64,000 nucleotides of DNA from Pyrenophora tritici-repentis (GCF_003171515.1 NC_089392.1:3534001-3598000), one strand, 5' to 3'. Counted from the first letter of the stretch, positions 43,132 to 54,861 are shown. Notes: a model not told the origin generated them from the sequence alone. Made by a program: numbers and translations.

Positions 43132-43320
43132 TGTCAGATTTTTATGGATGGGATCAAGTGTGTATTCTCTGTGTCTGTCTACGGCTCTGTCTGTGGGAGG
43201 TGGCCTCGCCTCGGGCTTGGCAGTGCTAAGTCCCGGCGCTAGCCCTGGTTTGGGGGTCTCATGTCCTTCCCCAACCACCATCGGCTCGATCATGGAGCAA
43301 AACCTCGCCTCAATCTGACA
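43132..43320 (-). repeat. Copia-2 3' LTR
   Basis: 189 bp with ends TGTCAGAT and ATCTGACA, i.e. an 8-bp inverted terminal repeat. It matches the other LTR. Confidence 0.95.
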
Positions 43321-43386
43321 CACCCCCTCAGCTCGGCGCTCCTCGGCAGCCTGAGCTGGAGTGGTCTTTGCGACATTCATACCGGA

Positions 43387-46314
43387 CTATATAACAAGAC
43401 TTTCCATCTTCTCTAGAATTTCCTCTGGATCTGCTTCCTCTACGTCTCGTTCCTTCACTTCAACCAGTCCGACCTGCGTCAAGAACTGGGGCCAGTTGTT
43501 GGCAGGCAGGGTCTTCGTGAAACCATCGGCGAGCATTTCGCCAGACGGTACATACACGACTCTGATAGACTTTCGCTTTGCCTCTTGCCTCAGCCAGTGA
43601 TTGTGGATGTCCACGTGACGGAGTTTCGTCGTCAGCTGAGAGATCTCCTCGTTGATCAGCCGGATCGTCTGCGTATTATCGCACTGTATCGTAATTGTCT
43701 TCTCCGTCAACTCTACCCGAAGCTCCTCTAGCAGCATCCGCACAAACATGGACTCCTTAGCCACTTGCGATAGCGCGAGGAGTTCTGCTTCGGTCGTAGA
43801 TGTCGTGATGGTATCTTGTTTGTTCGCCCTCCATGCGATCAGTCCTCCAAATAGCTTGATAACGTACCCTTGGGAGCTCTTGCGATCCGCGGTGTTGTCC
43901 GCAAAGGATGCATCGCTAGCTACTACCAATTGGTCGTCTCCTCCGAATGATAAGGATAGAAGCTTGGTTGACTCCAGGTACAACAGCACTCGGTCAGCGG
44001 CTTCTTGATGTAGTGGACCAGGGTTTGTGAGGAACCGGGCGAGTCGTGATACTGGGAATGCGACATCGGGTCGGGTGTTGACGGCGGCGAAGAGTAACGA
44101 TCCAATCTTGCGTTGATACAAGTTAATCTCTCCAGGAGTCGCCAAACCCTCACGTGCAACTAGTTCGACTCTAGCCATTGGTGTGTTGTGTCGTTGGTCC
44201 TTGTTCGTTGCCAGCCGTGCAATCTTCTCAACATAAGCTTTCTGTGACAGCCAGATCTTTCGCTTCTCTCGGTCCCGTATAACTTCTACTCCTAAAAACC
44301 ACTGCAAATCCTTTCCTCCGGTCAGGTTGTATCGCTGTTTCAGTTCCTCTTCCACTTTCCGAGCTACTTCCGCGTGCCGTTTCGAAGAGGCAAGGATAAT
44401 GTCATCAACATAAAAGAAGATGAACACTCCGTCTCGGATCATGCAGCAAGGTTCGTGGGGAACTGGCGAGAACCCGATTTCTAGAAGGAAGGCAGTGAAG
44501 TGTCTTTGCCAGAGCAATGGCGAGATCCGTAGGCCGTACAGCGCTTTGTTTAGTTGCAGTATTGTTCCCTGCTTCCTGTATCCTGGGGGCATCCGCATGT
44601 ACACTGTTCGATCAATATCTGCGTTGACGAAGGCGTTCGATACGTCGTATTGCTTCAGCTCTAGGTCAAACCGGGCCGCAATCGACACTAGCATCCGAAA
44701 CGATCTTCCGGCCAGTGTAGCAGCGTAGGTTTCTTGTGCGGTGACATTTCGTTGCTGGTCTCCACGCACTACCAATCGCGCCTTACACTTCTGGAATCGA
44801 TGGTGCTTGTCAAATTTGTAGGTGTATACCCACATTGAGTCCAGTACCTGCTGGTCGGTCTTCCGAGCCGTCTTCGCCGGGACCTCTGACCAGGATCTGG
44901 TTTCCTTGTGGCTATGGAGATGTGTAATCTCAGCCTCTTTGAAAAAATAGAACAACTCGTGATCCTCTCGCAGGCCGTTCGCTTGGGGAGGCGGTGGCAG
45001 CTGGCTGCGATGAGGCTTCTTGCCGTTTCGCATCATACGCTCAAGCTTTGCCTTGTCCAGTCGCTCTCCTGCCAAGTTTTGAACGTTTCCTGCCTTGGTG
45101 CCTGCCATAAAGGCGGCTGCCCATGGCTCCTTCAACATCCTGTGTTCCGGATGGAGGATACCACTCGCGAGACCTTGTTTGCCGTAGCTAGTGTCAAGAC
45201 CTTGTTTCCCGTAGGCAGTCTCTTCGGATTGTAGGCCGTAGCCTCCGGCATCGCATTGTTCGCGTGGAACGCCTGCGGATAGACCATGTTCGCGCTGTGC
45301 GCCAGTCTGTACACCATGTTCGCCGTAGCTAGTGTCAAGACCTTGTTTCCCGTAGGCAGTCTCTTCGGATTGTAGGCCGTAGCCTCCGGCATCGCATTGT
45401 TCGCGTGGAACGCCTGCGGATAGACCATGTTCGCGCTGTGCGCCAGTCTGTACACCATGTTCGCCGTAGCTAGTGTCAAGACCTTGTTTCCCGTAGGCAG
45501 TCTCTTCGGATTGTAGGCCGTAGCCTCCGGTATCATCGTCCCTGAAGGGGTGTTCCACATTAGTTAGCATTTGAGCAAGCAGTGCTGCCGGTGGGGGCGT
45601 ATGTGGTGGCGTCGGATAAGGTACTACCTTCCTTCCCGCCTCATCATACTCGAGCCGCCCATTTTCCGGCGCTCTAGCAATGGTCTCATCTTCGTAGAAA
45701 GTTCCAAGTTCTTCCCGTGTGGGATTTGGTCCAGGGGGCAGTTCAATAGTTCGAATCCATGCTGCTATCTCCTCTGTAGTGCTATGCATAAGATTGTCCA
45801 TAACCTCTTTATGCTCTCCACTATATACGACTTCCTCGTCGAATACAACGTCGCGAGTGCTAATGACCTTGCCTATAGATGGTACCCAAATTCGGAATAT
45901 GTTCGTCGAACGGTAACCAACTAAGTACCCTATCCAGGCTTTCGGGTCAAATCTCTGTAGACGTCCTTTTCCTCGCTTCGTGTCATCCGTCATCGCAAAT
46001 GCCTTACAGCCGTACGCTCGTAAATGCGACAGGTTGGGCTTGCGTGGTGATGTAACAACTCCATTCTGGAAAGCGATTGCCGTGAAGAACATCTCGTATG
46101 GAGATCTCCAGCGGTTCTGATATTTCGGCGTCCTGTTGTGTAGGTAGACGGCGGTCCGGGCGATTTCCGGCCATTGGTCCCACGGCAGATGTGCATCGAG
46201 TCGCATTGCTCGACCCTTTTCTTTTACCACACCCCCTGAGCGTTCGGCTCCTCCGTTTTGCGCTTGCGTATCGGGGCGGAAGGCTCGAGTACTATACCTC
46301 TTGTTCTGCACCAT
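43387..46314 (-). pseudogene. Copia-2 integrase C-terminus, RT and RNase H
   Basis: The open frame enters at the integrase block DTQAQNGGAERSGGV (its Glu is the third catalytic residue). It passes through YLHNRTPKYQNRW and a long linker with a 47-residue tandem repeat, then RT (DVSNAFVNADIDRTVYM, LYGLRISPLLW, active site FFYVDDIILASS). RNase H follows (ASDASFADN, TEAELLALS, LRHVDIHNHWL, GEMLADGFTKTL), ending at 43387. Domain content is complete from this point and no stop is seen. It is out of frame with the preceding protease-integrase frame, so it should not be made as part of the polyprotein. Confidence 0.9.
45181..45534 (-). repeat. In-frame minisatellite, 141 bp x about 2.5
   Basis: A 141-bp unit is repeated two and a half times within the integrase-RT linker. 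It encodes a 47-residue unit starting GGYGLQSEETAYGKQGLDTS. The length is a multiple of three, so the frame is kept. The unit itself contains shorter YGxxG repeats. An overlapping frame is open throughout, as expected for a repeat with no stop in that phase. Confidence 0.92.
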
Positions 46315-47258
46315 CTGGCGACCTCTGGCTTCACGGAAAATATCTCGTTGTCCGTCTCAATAACCTTTACCGTTATACCAAATTGATTCATCATAAAGGT
46401 GACGAACATCTTAAGGCTTTTAAGGATGACTCTTGCCGTTCGGTTGTCACTAAGATAGAAATCCCATATGTATCCCGTAACGCGGCAGTTAATAAGCATC
46501 TGACTCTTCTCCTTGGTCGTACTTTCTGCTTCGTAGTCGTGAAAGTCGATCGCAACTCGCTCTCCCGGACCTTCCAAAATAGTCCGGGGCGTCCGTCGTA
46601 TCATTCGCTTCGACTTTGATATCCCACAGGCATCGCATTTCACTGTGGGGACCCCGACGATCTTCACCCCCTCAGATTGGTTCACTAGGTGTTCTAGGGC
46701 GTCGGATCCAGGGTGGCCAAGTCTCTTGTGCCAGACTATAGCCTCAGCTCGTTTTCGTACGGCTGTCCTGCGCGTTGGCTGCTGCGTTGAAAACGCTGCT
46801 CGCGCCTCAGCGTCATTGAGTTCCAGTATCCATTGTCCGTACTTCTCGTGTAGTACTGCCAGTTCGCTATCGTCGGACCGTCGGAGGATTGTTGGGTCGG
46901 ATTTGGTGTCCCACCAAAGACCTTGCCGGCGGAGTATCCGGAAGGAGACAAGACTGCAGTGTAGGTCAGGGCAGTAGGCGACGTTCTCGAGGTAGAGGAG
47001 ACGGTGACCGTCTGCGCTATCCACTCTCAGAGTAACTGAACCGTATGCCTTAATCCACACCCTTGTATTGCCTGCCCAGAGGAAGTCTCCTGTCATAGGC
47101 GGTCGAATATCCGTGAATCGTCCGAGGTCGTTGCCGACGTGTATAGTGGTTCCGGAGTCCATTATGTAAGAACGTTGAAGTGGGTACTTAGATTCCTTTG
47201 CCATAAATGATGAGGCAAATATCATAAGGTTAATCTGGCCTATGTTCCGGCCTTCTGG
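46224..47258 (-). pseudogene. Copia-2 protease and integrase N-terminal part
   Basis: In the same frame as Gag, immediately after the TGA at 47261-47259. It contains the protease start YIMDSGTTIHVGND, then the pre-integrase region VWHKRLGHPGSDALEHL with a CDACGISKSK zinc site, then the integrase core (VAIDFHDY, IETDNEIF). It runs out of frame at LEPSAP near 46272, where a one-base loss switches to the frame carrying DTQAQNGG. Confidence 0.88.
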
Positions 47259-48458
47259 TCACTCGACAGTATCCTCTACCGGAGTGCTCTGTGACTTCTT
47301 AATCTGGGGTGTCCCTAATTTAGCTCTCTTGGCTCCCCTTATCTCTTGTTCGAGATCAGTGTCGCTATCAATTCGGTGCTGAGCCATCGTCTTCAGTGTT
47401 TCACGTGGCTTCCACCAAACAGATGCGTTGTGCGGAAACGCGTACCAACAATTCTTTAGTTCGTGCTGTTGGTCGCATACCTTGCATTGTTTCCTATCCT
47501 TGCCCGGTCCGGGAGTCCTTCGGCTTTTGCCGCGACCTCGCTTTCCTGGGGCCTTCTCGGCGGCGTTATCTGCGTCTTCGCCGTTCAGTTGAGGTCTACT
47601 TGCTACAAAGGCGGCCTTCGGGACCTTGTGTTTGATCGGATGCAACAGTGAGGCGTACTCTCGGAACTGTTTAATCATCATCCGTACAGTGACACGTGGG
47701 TCTTTATTTCCACCGGCCATGAACGCGGTAGTCCATTCTGGTGATGGTTTGAGAACTGCTTTGACAAAGTCCTCCTTGATAAACTCTTCGTCTTGGCATT
47801 CAGGTATGCCAAGGGCCTTGCCTTCCGTGATTGCATGGTCCATCTCAGTTAGCCAGGTCTCCCACTGTGCTAACAACCTCATCGGTTTTTGGGCCGCGAG
47901 GTAACGTTCTCTCGCACGTTTGAGTTCCTCCTTCGTGTCAATCCCAACATTTGCGGCTAAGTTTTCGATCCACTGCCGATGGGAAAGACCTGCCTTGCAG
48001 CAGTTGTAGAAGAGGTGTTGTGACACAGTCTTCCTTATGTGCTCGGTGAGCTTTCCGAGTCCGGTCCGCTCTTGTTGATATCTCTGGTTAAGTATTTTAA
48101 ACTCTTCTAGTTGTATTCGGTAATAATCGATATCTTCTTTATAGGACGTCTTCGCGTTCGTCGCGAGGTCCGAGGGTCGTACCGGTACGTAGGCTGGCGC
48201 TTCGGCGCTATCGTCGCCGATCGCTTGGCGATATTGGGTAACGTGCAGATTCGTCGCTGCAGTTGATGGCTGATAGCTTCCGATAAGTGGAGCTAGTGGT
48301 GGTTGTGGTTCTATTAGAGGGATCCCGCGTTGCTTTGGATCTACCTTTTCCCACACTTGGTATGCGGCGCATTCCGCTTGTAGTTGTTGGTACTATTTAG
48401 CCCAATTGGTATAATCCGTTAGGATCACTGTTGGATCTCTGTTTGATGGTACAGACAT
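47259..48458 (-). pseudogene. Copia-2 Gag, early nonsense codon
   Basis: The likely ATG is at 48458 (MSVPSNRDPTVILTDY). Codon 22 is TAG (48395-48393), where a sense codon is expected. The frame then runs 378 codons through a helical Gag body (QERTGLGKLTEHIRKTVSQ, LLAQWETWLTEMDHA) to a knuckle CKVCDQQHELKNCW and a basic tail, stopping at TGA 47261-47259. Gag would package element RNA. As it stands only a product initiated downstream of codon 22 could be made. Confidence 0.85.
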
Positions 48459-48597
48459 CTTGTCGATGAGTTTTGATGACTCTTCGGTTCGGCGCTTACG
48501 TGTTGTAGCGTGGGGATCGTCGTAATGACGGTATTTGTAGTATAAAGTAACTTTGATTGACTCTTCTGTACTCGGTACAGGCAGTGAGACTCTTAAT

Positions 48598-48786
48598 TGT
48601 CAGATTTTTATGGATGGGATCAAGTGTGTATTCTCTGTGTCTGTCTACGGCTCTGTCTGTGGGAGGTGGCCTCGCCTCGGGCTTGGCAGTGCTAAGTCCC
48701 GGCGCTAGCCCTGGTTTGGGGGTCTCATGTCCTTCCCCAACCACCATCGGCTCGATCATGGAGCAAAACCTCGCCTCAATCTGACA
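48598..48786 (-). repeat. Copia-2 5' LTR
   Basis: 189 bp, matching the 3' LTR. It is followed on the right by the duplication CAGAG and the LINE ORF2 continuation ACTGGATCTGACCAC. Confidence 0.95.
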
Positions 48787-51700
48787 CAGAGACTGGATCT
48801 GACCACTACGGCCTACTCTTCTCAATTCGATCAGACACCGACCAAGTAGACAATCCAATAAACCAACGCAAGTTTAACACAAAAAAGGCGGATTGGCCAC
48901 TTTTTCAAAAAACCCTAAACGAGGCTATTCAAAACAACATCACGCTACAGCACATAAGCGAGATAAACGACCCTAGGAAACAAGATTGCAAGAATCTAAT
49001 TCTAGAAGAGGACCAGGAGCTTCAAAGCAAACTAGAGGAGATAGGGGAAGCAATTACGCAAGTTATCCAACTAGCAGCTGACAAAGCAATCCCAAAAGTC
49101 AAACTAGGTCCTAAACCAAAACCCTGGTGGAACCAGGAGCTTACTAAGCTAAGAAGAGAGCTTACTCACTGCCAAAGAGTCTACACACAACAATTGCAAC
49201 AGTTGTCCATCCAAGAGGCATATCTATTCAAGAAAGACTTCTTAATAGCGCGGAACACCTACGCAAGAGCAATCAAGGATGCCAAGAAGAGACATTGGAA
49301 TAGCTTTCTAGAACAAGAAACCCCACAGTCTATCTACAAAGCTATGGCATACACAAAGGATCAAAAGGTCGAAAAGATTCCACCTATCCAAGGAGAGATA
49401 CTAGAGAAAACATTCAAAGGAAAGTGCAAGGCCTTTAGAAAAGCACTTTTCCCTCCTCCTCCAACAGCAGAACTACCAAGCTTTCTAAACTATCAAGAGA
49501 GCATTTGGGACTGGCCGCAACTATCAATTTCTGAACTAGAACAAGCCTGTTCTAGTAAAGTTAAAAGTAGTACACCAGGGCCTGACGCTATTACTCAAGA
49601 TATTATAACCGCTGCATTTAAGTTCAACCCAGAGATCCTCTTCATCGCCTACTCAATCTTGTTTAATTACGGATACCACCCTCGGTGCTGGAAAGCAGCT
49701 ACAGGAGCAATTCTCAAAAAACCATCCAAACTAGACTACTCTCTCCCGAAAGCTTATAGAGTAATTACTCTCTTAAACAGCCTAGGGAAGGTACTAGAGA
49801 GAATTATCGCCAAAAGACTAGCTAGTCTAGCAGAAACCACAAACCTCCTACACTCCTCACAAATTGGAGGTAGAAACAAGAAATCTGCAATAGACGCCGC
49901 TCTCCTCCTAGTAGACCAGATTCAACACAAAAAACAGCAAGGCCAAATTACTTCCACAGTGTTCGTGGACGTCAAAGGAGCTTTTGACCACGTCATACAC
50001 AACCGATTTCTAGACCGACTTAAGAAACTTGGACTCCCAATTAGCTTAATTTGCTGGGCGAAATCCTTTCTCTCCAACAGGACCCTAAGACTGGCATTCG
50101 ATAATAAGATTGAAGAATTTAGCAAGATTACAGCAGGTATTCCACAGGGCAGCCCAGTATCACCAATCTTCTTTCTTATCTATATCCGAGACCTATTCCC
50201 AGCCTTACAAAGCTTTCAACTATCGTATATCGACGACCTATCTCTCACTACGTCATCAACCTCTCTAAAGAAAAATACAAGAGCACTGCAAAAAGAGATA
50301 GCTACACTCTTTGCCAAGGGAGAGCAGCTAGACATTATCTTCGACACATCCAAAACAGAGCTAATCCACTTCACCGCTAAGAAGGAGAGGATAGAAAGAG
50401 CCCTCATACTCCCAAACAACGACCGGATAGAACACAAAGACACTGTCAAGTGGCTAGGTATCTATCTAGACAACCGACTATCATTCAAATCACATGTGTC
50501 TATACGTGTAAGCCAAGCCAGACAAGCTTTCTACAGGCTAGGAAGACTAGCGAACATTGAACTCGGCCTATCAACACACGCTATTAGACAACTATACTTA
50601 GCATGTGTAACTAGCGTGTCAGACTACGGAGCACAAATATACTGGCAAAACCAACCCTACGCTACAAAGAAACTACAGTCACTACACAACCTGGCTTGTC
50701 GAAAAACTCTAGGAGTGTTTAGAACAGCACCAACAGTCCCTACAAGCCTCGAAGCGAGCCTACTACCACCAGCAATTAGGCTTAACTCAACTATCCGGAA
50801 CTACGCAAGCAGAGCAAACCTGCTAGCCAACACCCATCCAATTGCAAAGGCAATAACTCGGATCCAATCAACGAATCTCCAACGCTCAAAGAAACCAAAC
50901 CAGCACAGACAGCTACAAACTATTACTAACGCAATTCCTAAAAACAACAAAAGAGACACAGAGCAGACTATCCCATACCGGTTTAGGCCATGGGATACTC
51001 TAAACTATACCGTAACAGTCTCTCAAAAATCCAAAGAAGAGGAGGCAAATGCGCACCAAGCCTACATTAAAACAAGGCTAGACAATTACACGACAATATA
51101 CTCAGACGCCTCGCAAACACAAGAAGGAAAAGGAATAGGAGTTGGGATAGCAGTCTACAACTCAACTCAGCAAGAGATCTACTCAGAAACAGTTAATATT
51201 GGACAATACCAGCTAGTCTACAACGGCGAACTAGAAGGGATCACACGAGCATTCGAATACGCAGCAAAGAACGCTACAACCGACCAGGAATTCGAGGTCT
51301 ACGCAGATAACCAAGCAGCAATCTACAGGCTTAAAAACCTATCAGATAACCCAGGACAGCATTGGCAACTCCGATGTCTAAAAGCGGCAAATACGATCCG
51401 ACGAAAACAAGCAAACATCCACCTACTCTGGGCACCTGGACACACAGATATAGTTGGAAACGAAAGAGCAGACTACCTAGCAAAAGAAGCAACCAAAGAG
51501 GACCCCAGATCAACAACAAAGAGCATTGCCTACCTAGGCACGACAATCAAAAGGATACAACAAACGGAACAACGCCAAGAGTATGAGAAATACAAAGCAA
51601 GAGCAACCGCTCTAAACAAAGCTACCTACTCAGCCAAATACCCTCTTAAAATCAGCAAAACCATCCAAATGCCACAGAACACGAAAAGAGTAACCTCTAG

Positions 51701-52159
51701 CGCCTTCTACTCTCTTAAGCTAGGACACGGATACTTCAACTCCTACCTAAAGAGATTTAAGAAACGAGACTCTAATCGCTGCACCTGCCAAAACATCCAA
51801 ACGCCAGAACACCTACTACTGTACTGTCATCTATACAAAGACCATCGAAAAACGCTCCTACAAACAATCAAACATCGCCCAGTCACACTACCACTACTAC
51901 TCCACACTAGTATAGGTATAGAAGCAACCCTAGCTTTTATCACTAGCACCAGAATAGGAACAAGAAAATGGTACCTAGGACAGCCACCAGAAGACCTACA
52001 GAGAGACACTGTATAAAACTAAAACCACAACCCTCTCCTTTGCCACAAGAGCCCGCTGCTACATCTCTTTCTACTTATCAAACTGCTCTTTAGCACCTGG
52101 CAACAAACAGATACAAGCTATCTTTTGTAGAAAAGCCAAAAACCATATTAGCGAACCAT

Positions 52160-52415
52160 TGTAACAGGCTGAGCCTATTACATGCGCTACGCTGTGTGCG
52201 TAGCTGTCGTCATGCGATTCCTTCGAGATACATCTATAGGTTTCTGTCATCATCCATCTAATTCTACTTCGGCCCATCTTCGGTCCGCTCCTGTATTTAT
52301 GTACAGCTAGCATCCTTTTGTAGCTCTTTGTCAAATCCACTCTGTTACAAGGCATCTCTTGATCAGTCATCTGTGTATCGTCATCGATACAGCCGCTGGG
52401 GTCTAGCCCCTTACA
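52160..52415. repeat. Solo LTR, 256 bp, in the LINE A 3' UTR
   Basis: Starts TGTAACAGGCTGAG and ends GCCCCTTACA, with a 5-bp duplication ACCAT at 52155-52159 and 52416-52420. The matching 3' UTR of LINE F (about 10380-10410, inverted) has a single ACCAT and no insertion. There is no second copy in the window. Confidence 0.9.
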
Positions 52416-52533
52416 ACCATACCAGAAAACCATGTAAATTAGAAAAACCAAGATAGAACGGCCTTCGGCCAAAGTCCTACATAGTCTCTGACTGAAAAAG
52501 GACTCTAATGGAATAATAATAATAATAATAATA

Positions 52534-52841
52534 AGAAAGTGGTACATAGGATAACTACTAGAAGACCCACAGAGAGACACTATATAAAACTAGAAACGTA
52601 AAACCTCTCCTTTACTATAAGAGCCCGCTGCTACATCTCTTTCTATTCACCAAACTGCTCCTTAGCACCTAGCTTTAAACAGATACAAGCTATCTTTTGA
52701 AGAAAAGCCAAAACCACAATAGCAAACCACACCAGAAAGCCAAGTAGATAAGAAAAACCAAGATAGAACGGCCTCCGGCCAAATTCCTACATAGTCTCTG
52801 ACTGAAAAAGGACTCTAATGGAATAATAATAATAATAATAT
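52534..52841 (+). mobile_element. LINE C, 3' end only
   Basis: It begins within the last ORF2 codons (AAGTGGTACATAGG, cf. AATGGTACCTAGG in LINE A), contains the 3' UTR and ends in an (AAT)n tail. It is attached directly to the tail of LINE A. Several differences from LINE A are CpA to TpA. Confidence 0.88.
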
Positions 52842-53358
52842 ACTTTAAAGAACGTTATGCTCGTAGACGAGCGCTATATTGCTTACGGAGGGTCCTGTCG
52901 GGACATGCGCGTACAGCCAGCCCGGCGAGTTTTTCCGGGCCAGAAGCTTGGACCAGTAGGTGGACCAAGCTTCCCGCTCAGCTCGCAACTGTACATATGG
53001 AGATCTCTCCACCCAGCTCTTGCTCACTACTAATCAAATACTATACACTTTGTTCGTTGCAACGACTGCTAGTATTCGACACCTTTGCCGTGTCAACAGG
53101 TCCAAACATCTAACTAGTAGGATTTATGATGCTCGTGGATGAGCATTTGGTGATTGGCTGGGTTGTGGGCGTTCGTCAACGAGCGGTCACGTGACTTCGG
53201 CATGGTTGCCGAGTCCTGATCCTTCAAAGTGCTGACTGCCCTCGCCGGGCCCTGCCCTAGCTGGATTGTATCACCTCGGCGCATGGGATAGGCACTAGGA
53301 CATAGCCAAAGTCTATTTCTGCTAGTAATATGAACTGGTGGGTTAATCTTGCATTTAA
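52842..53358. other. No gene; three short hairpins
   Basis: The stretch holds imperfect palindromes GCTCGTAGACGAGC (52859), GCTCGTGGATGAGC (53131) and GTTCGTCAACGAGC (53171). A longer inverted repeat AAGCTTGGACCA/TGGACCAAGCTT is at about 52947-52971. No coding potential is recognised. Confidence 0.4.
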
Positions 53359-54861
53359 TTATGCTACACCAATCACATGCGCCCTAAACCAAGGACGGTA
53401 GACTTCTTCGCACCATTGTCCTAGTACCTGCAAGGCGGCAATTATTTGATACACCCCTAGCGCATTCTGCGTTGAGCCGAGAAGTACCTTTTCCCAAAGG
53501 ACCTGTACACTGTAAGATACTGTTTACGATGTTGCAAACCCTTAGACAAACCGTTTCCCTTTTACTTCTAGTGGCAGCCAAGAAATACCATTCATGCCCT
53601 TGAGTCACAATGACAGGGAGGAATGGCAGTCCTGGTAACCCTCCACCATCCTGCGCCACTAATTGTTCCAGTTTGTTCAGCTGAGCAGTCACCCAGATGC
53701 TCATCTGTATCTTGGCCGTATCCCAGTCCCTTCCTGTTAACTTTGTTTCAATGCTCATCGCGAGGGGACGCTTTTGCAATGGCGGGTAACAGGTGTGATT
53801 CCATGACGCCGTGGTAAAGGGATCTCGAGCAGCGAGTTGACGGAGAGCATCGTGCGTAGTATCGTCCGGGTCAAGATATACAGCAAAATCAACCATCTTT
53901 GATTCGATGGAAAGACCAGTGTAATCTTTGGGCAGCAATGAGTCCGGCTCAATACGAGCCTTGGAACTAAAAACTAGGTAAGCAACCACTATAGACAGTG
54001 CGATATCAAAAAACCCACCAATCTAAGAAGCCCACTTTACCCTTGAACACGTCATTGTAAAGAGCGAGGTCTAAGAGGTATGTATGCACTCTGCCGTTCC
54101 AAGATGCTTCGCTATGTTCATTCGACTCGCATTCTGTGGCAAGGCTGACTGCTTTGGCGACTTCTCGTGGGTGTGGACATGGTCCGAGGGATGCTCGATC
54201 TATATCATCCACGAATGCTAGTTCGTCGGTGTATATCTGGCGAAACGATCTATCCGATGACATGGAAGCCATAGCATCCTCAATCTATGAGCTTAATGTG
54301 TAGAGAGAAGCCACATTAACCGACCTTTTCAGACCGTGATATAACCCCAAGTCCTCGGCCTATCCGTCTTAATTGTACAACTATCTCTTCCAGTTCATTC
54401 GGAGGAGTCGCGGTAGCGTCGTCGATAGACTTCATTACCACTGGGTTTGGTAGTAAGGAGAGATTGGCCATTTTTCGTAGAGGCTGTTTCTTCCTCGGAC
54501 TTCTTGATTGGAGAGACTGAGAGGAGTGGGTTATGCTACCTGAAGAAGTGAAACAAGAGGGCGATGGCGGTCCCACAGCGACATTGGACTTCGCCTGGGG
54601 CGTCATCTCGACGTCTTCGGTTGCGAACGACGCATTCTCGGCCCCTTCGAGACAACGGCGCTTTGGAGGAGATGGGTCTCGGCTATACATACCGGTCGCG
54701 ATATGTTTGCTGTATGATCTCTTCAGTTTCCCGTGGGATGCGATTGATGGTGGAGGCGAAGGAGCCTGCGAAACCCAGAACAACACAGGATCGTGGTGAG
54801 CGTTTAAAGATGATGAATGCAGTCGAATCGTCTCTTCACAGAGCCATGGAGCTATAGGCAT
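53359..54861 (-). CDS. PD-(D/E)XK nuclease-like domain protein
   Basis: Four exons on the minus strand: 54861-54325, 54284-54041, 53973-53552 and 53502-53359. They join in frame to 448 residues (introns 40, 67 and 49 bp; the last opens GTTTGT and ends TACAG). The N-terminus is Ser/Pro-rich and probably disordered, with DPVLFWVSQAP as a family-like start. The nuclease-like fold begins near residue 210. Candidate metal-site residues are Glu in SEASWN, Asp in KMVDFAVYL and Glu/Lys in MSIETKLTG, with SWNHTCYPPLQ between. The C-terminus KVLLGSTQNALGVYQIIAAL and WCEEVYRPWF is conserved in this fungal family. Without the last intron the frame would end in an unrelated tail, which supports the splice. 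The family is abundant in Pezizomycotina and its cellular role is not established. Confidence 0.85.

Larger units (their letters stand above)
43132..48786 (-). mobile_element. Copia-2, full-length Ty1/Copia retrotransposon
   Basis: 5655 bp with 189-bp LTRs, identical as far as I can read, and a 5-bp duplication CAGAG at 43127-43131 and 48787-48791. It lies antisense in LINE A ORF2. A polypurine tract (GAGGGGG on the minus strand) precedes the 3' LTR. The coding part is broken into three frames by a nonsense codon near the Gag start, a TGA between Gag and Pol and a frameshift in integrase. Confidence 0.95.
42466..52016 (+). pseudogene. LINE A ORF2, split by Copia-2 in the endonuclease
   Basis: 42466-43131 (222 codons) and 48792-52016 (1075 codons) form one frame of 1296 residues once Copia-2 and one CAGAG are removed. 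The AP-like endonuclease has QEPWL, LLLDANEHH and TGSDHYG; the insertion lies just before the SDH motif. RT spans roughly 470-730 with VDVKGAFDHV, GIPQGSPVSPI and active site SYIDDLS near 701. RNase H begins IYSDASQ near 988 and ends APGHTDIVGNERADYL. A knuckle CTCQNIQTPEHLLLYC is near 1218. The order EN-RT-RNase H fits the Tad/I group, which reverse-transcribes at the target site. No other lesion is visible. Confidence 0.92.
41023..52533 (+). mobile_element. LINE A, apparently full-length Tad/I-type element
   Basis: It begins only about 17 nt upstream of the ORF1 ATG, directly after the (AAT)n tail of LINE B, and ends in its own (AAT)n tail at about 52512-52533. ORF1 (Gag-like) and ORF2 (endonuclease, RT, RNase H, Cys-His knuckle) overlap by a few bases. 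It is interrupted by Copia-2 (43132-48786) and by a solo LTR in the 3' UTR (52160-52415). Without these and one duplication each its length is about 5.6 kb. Confidence 0.92.

Noticed and set aside
45132..45560. A 142-codon repetitive frame within Copia-2
   Set aside because: It is an alternative phase of the 141-bp minisatellite; the RT-bearing frame explains the region.
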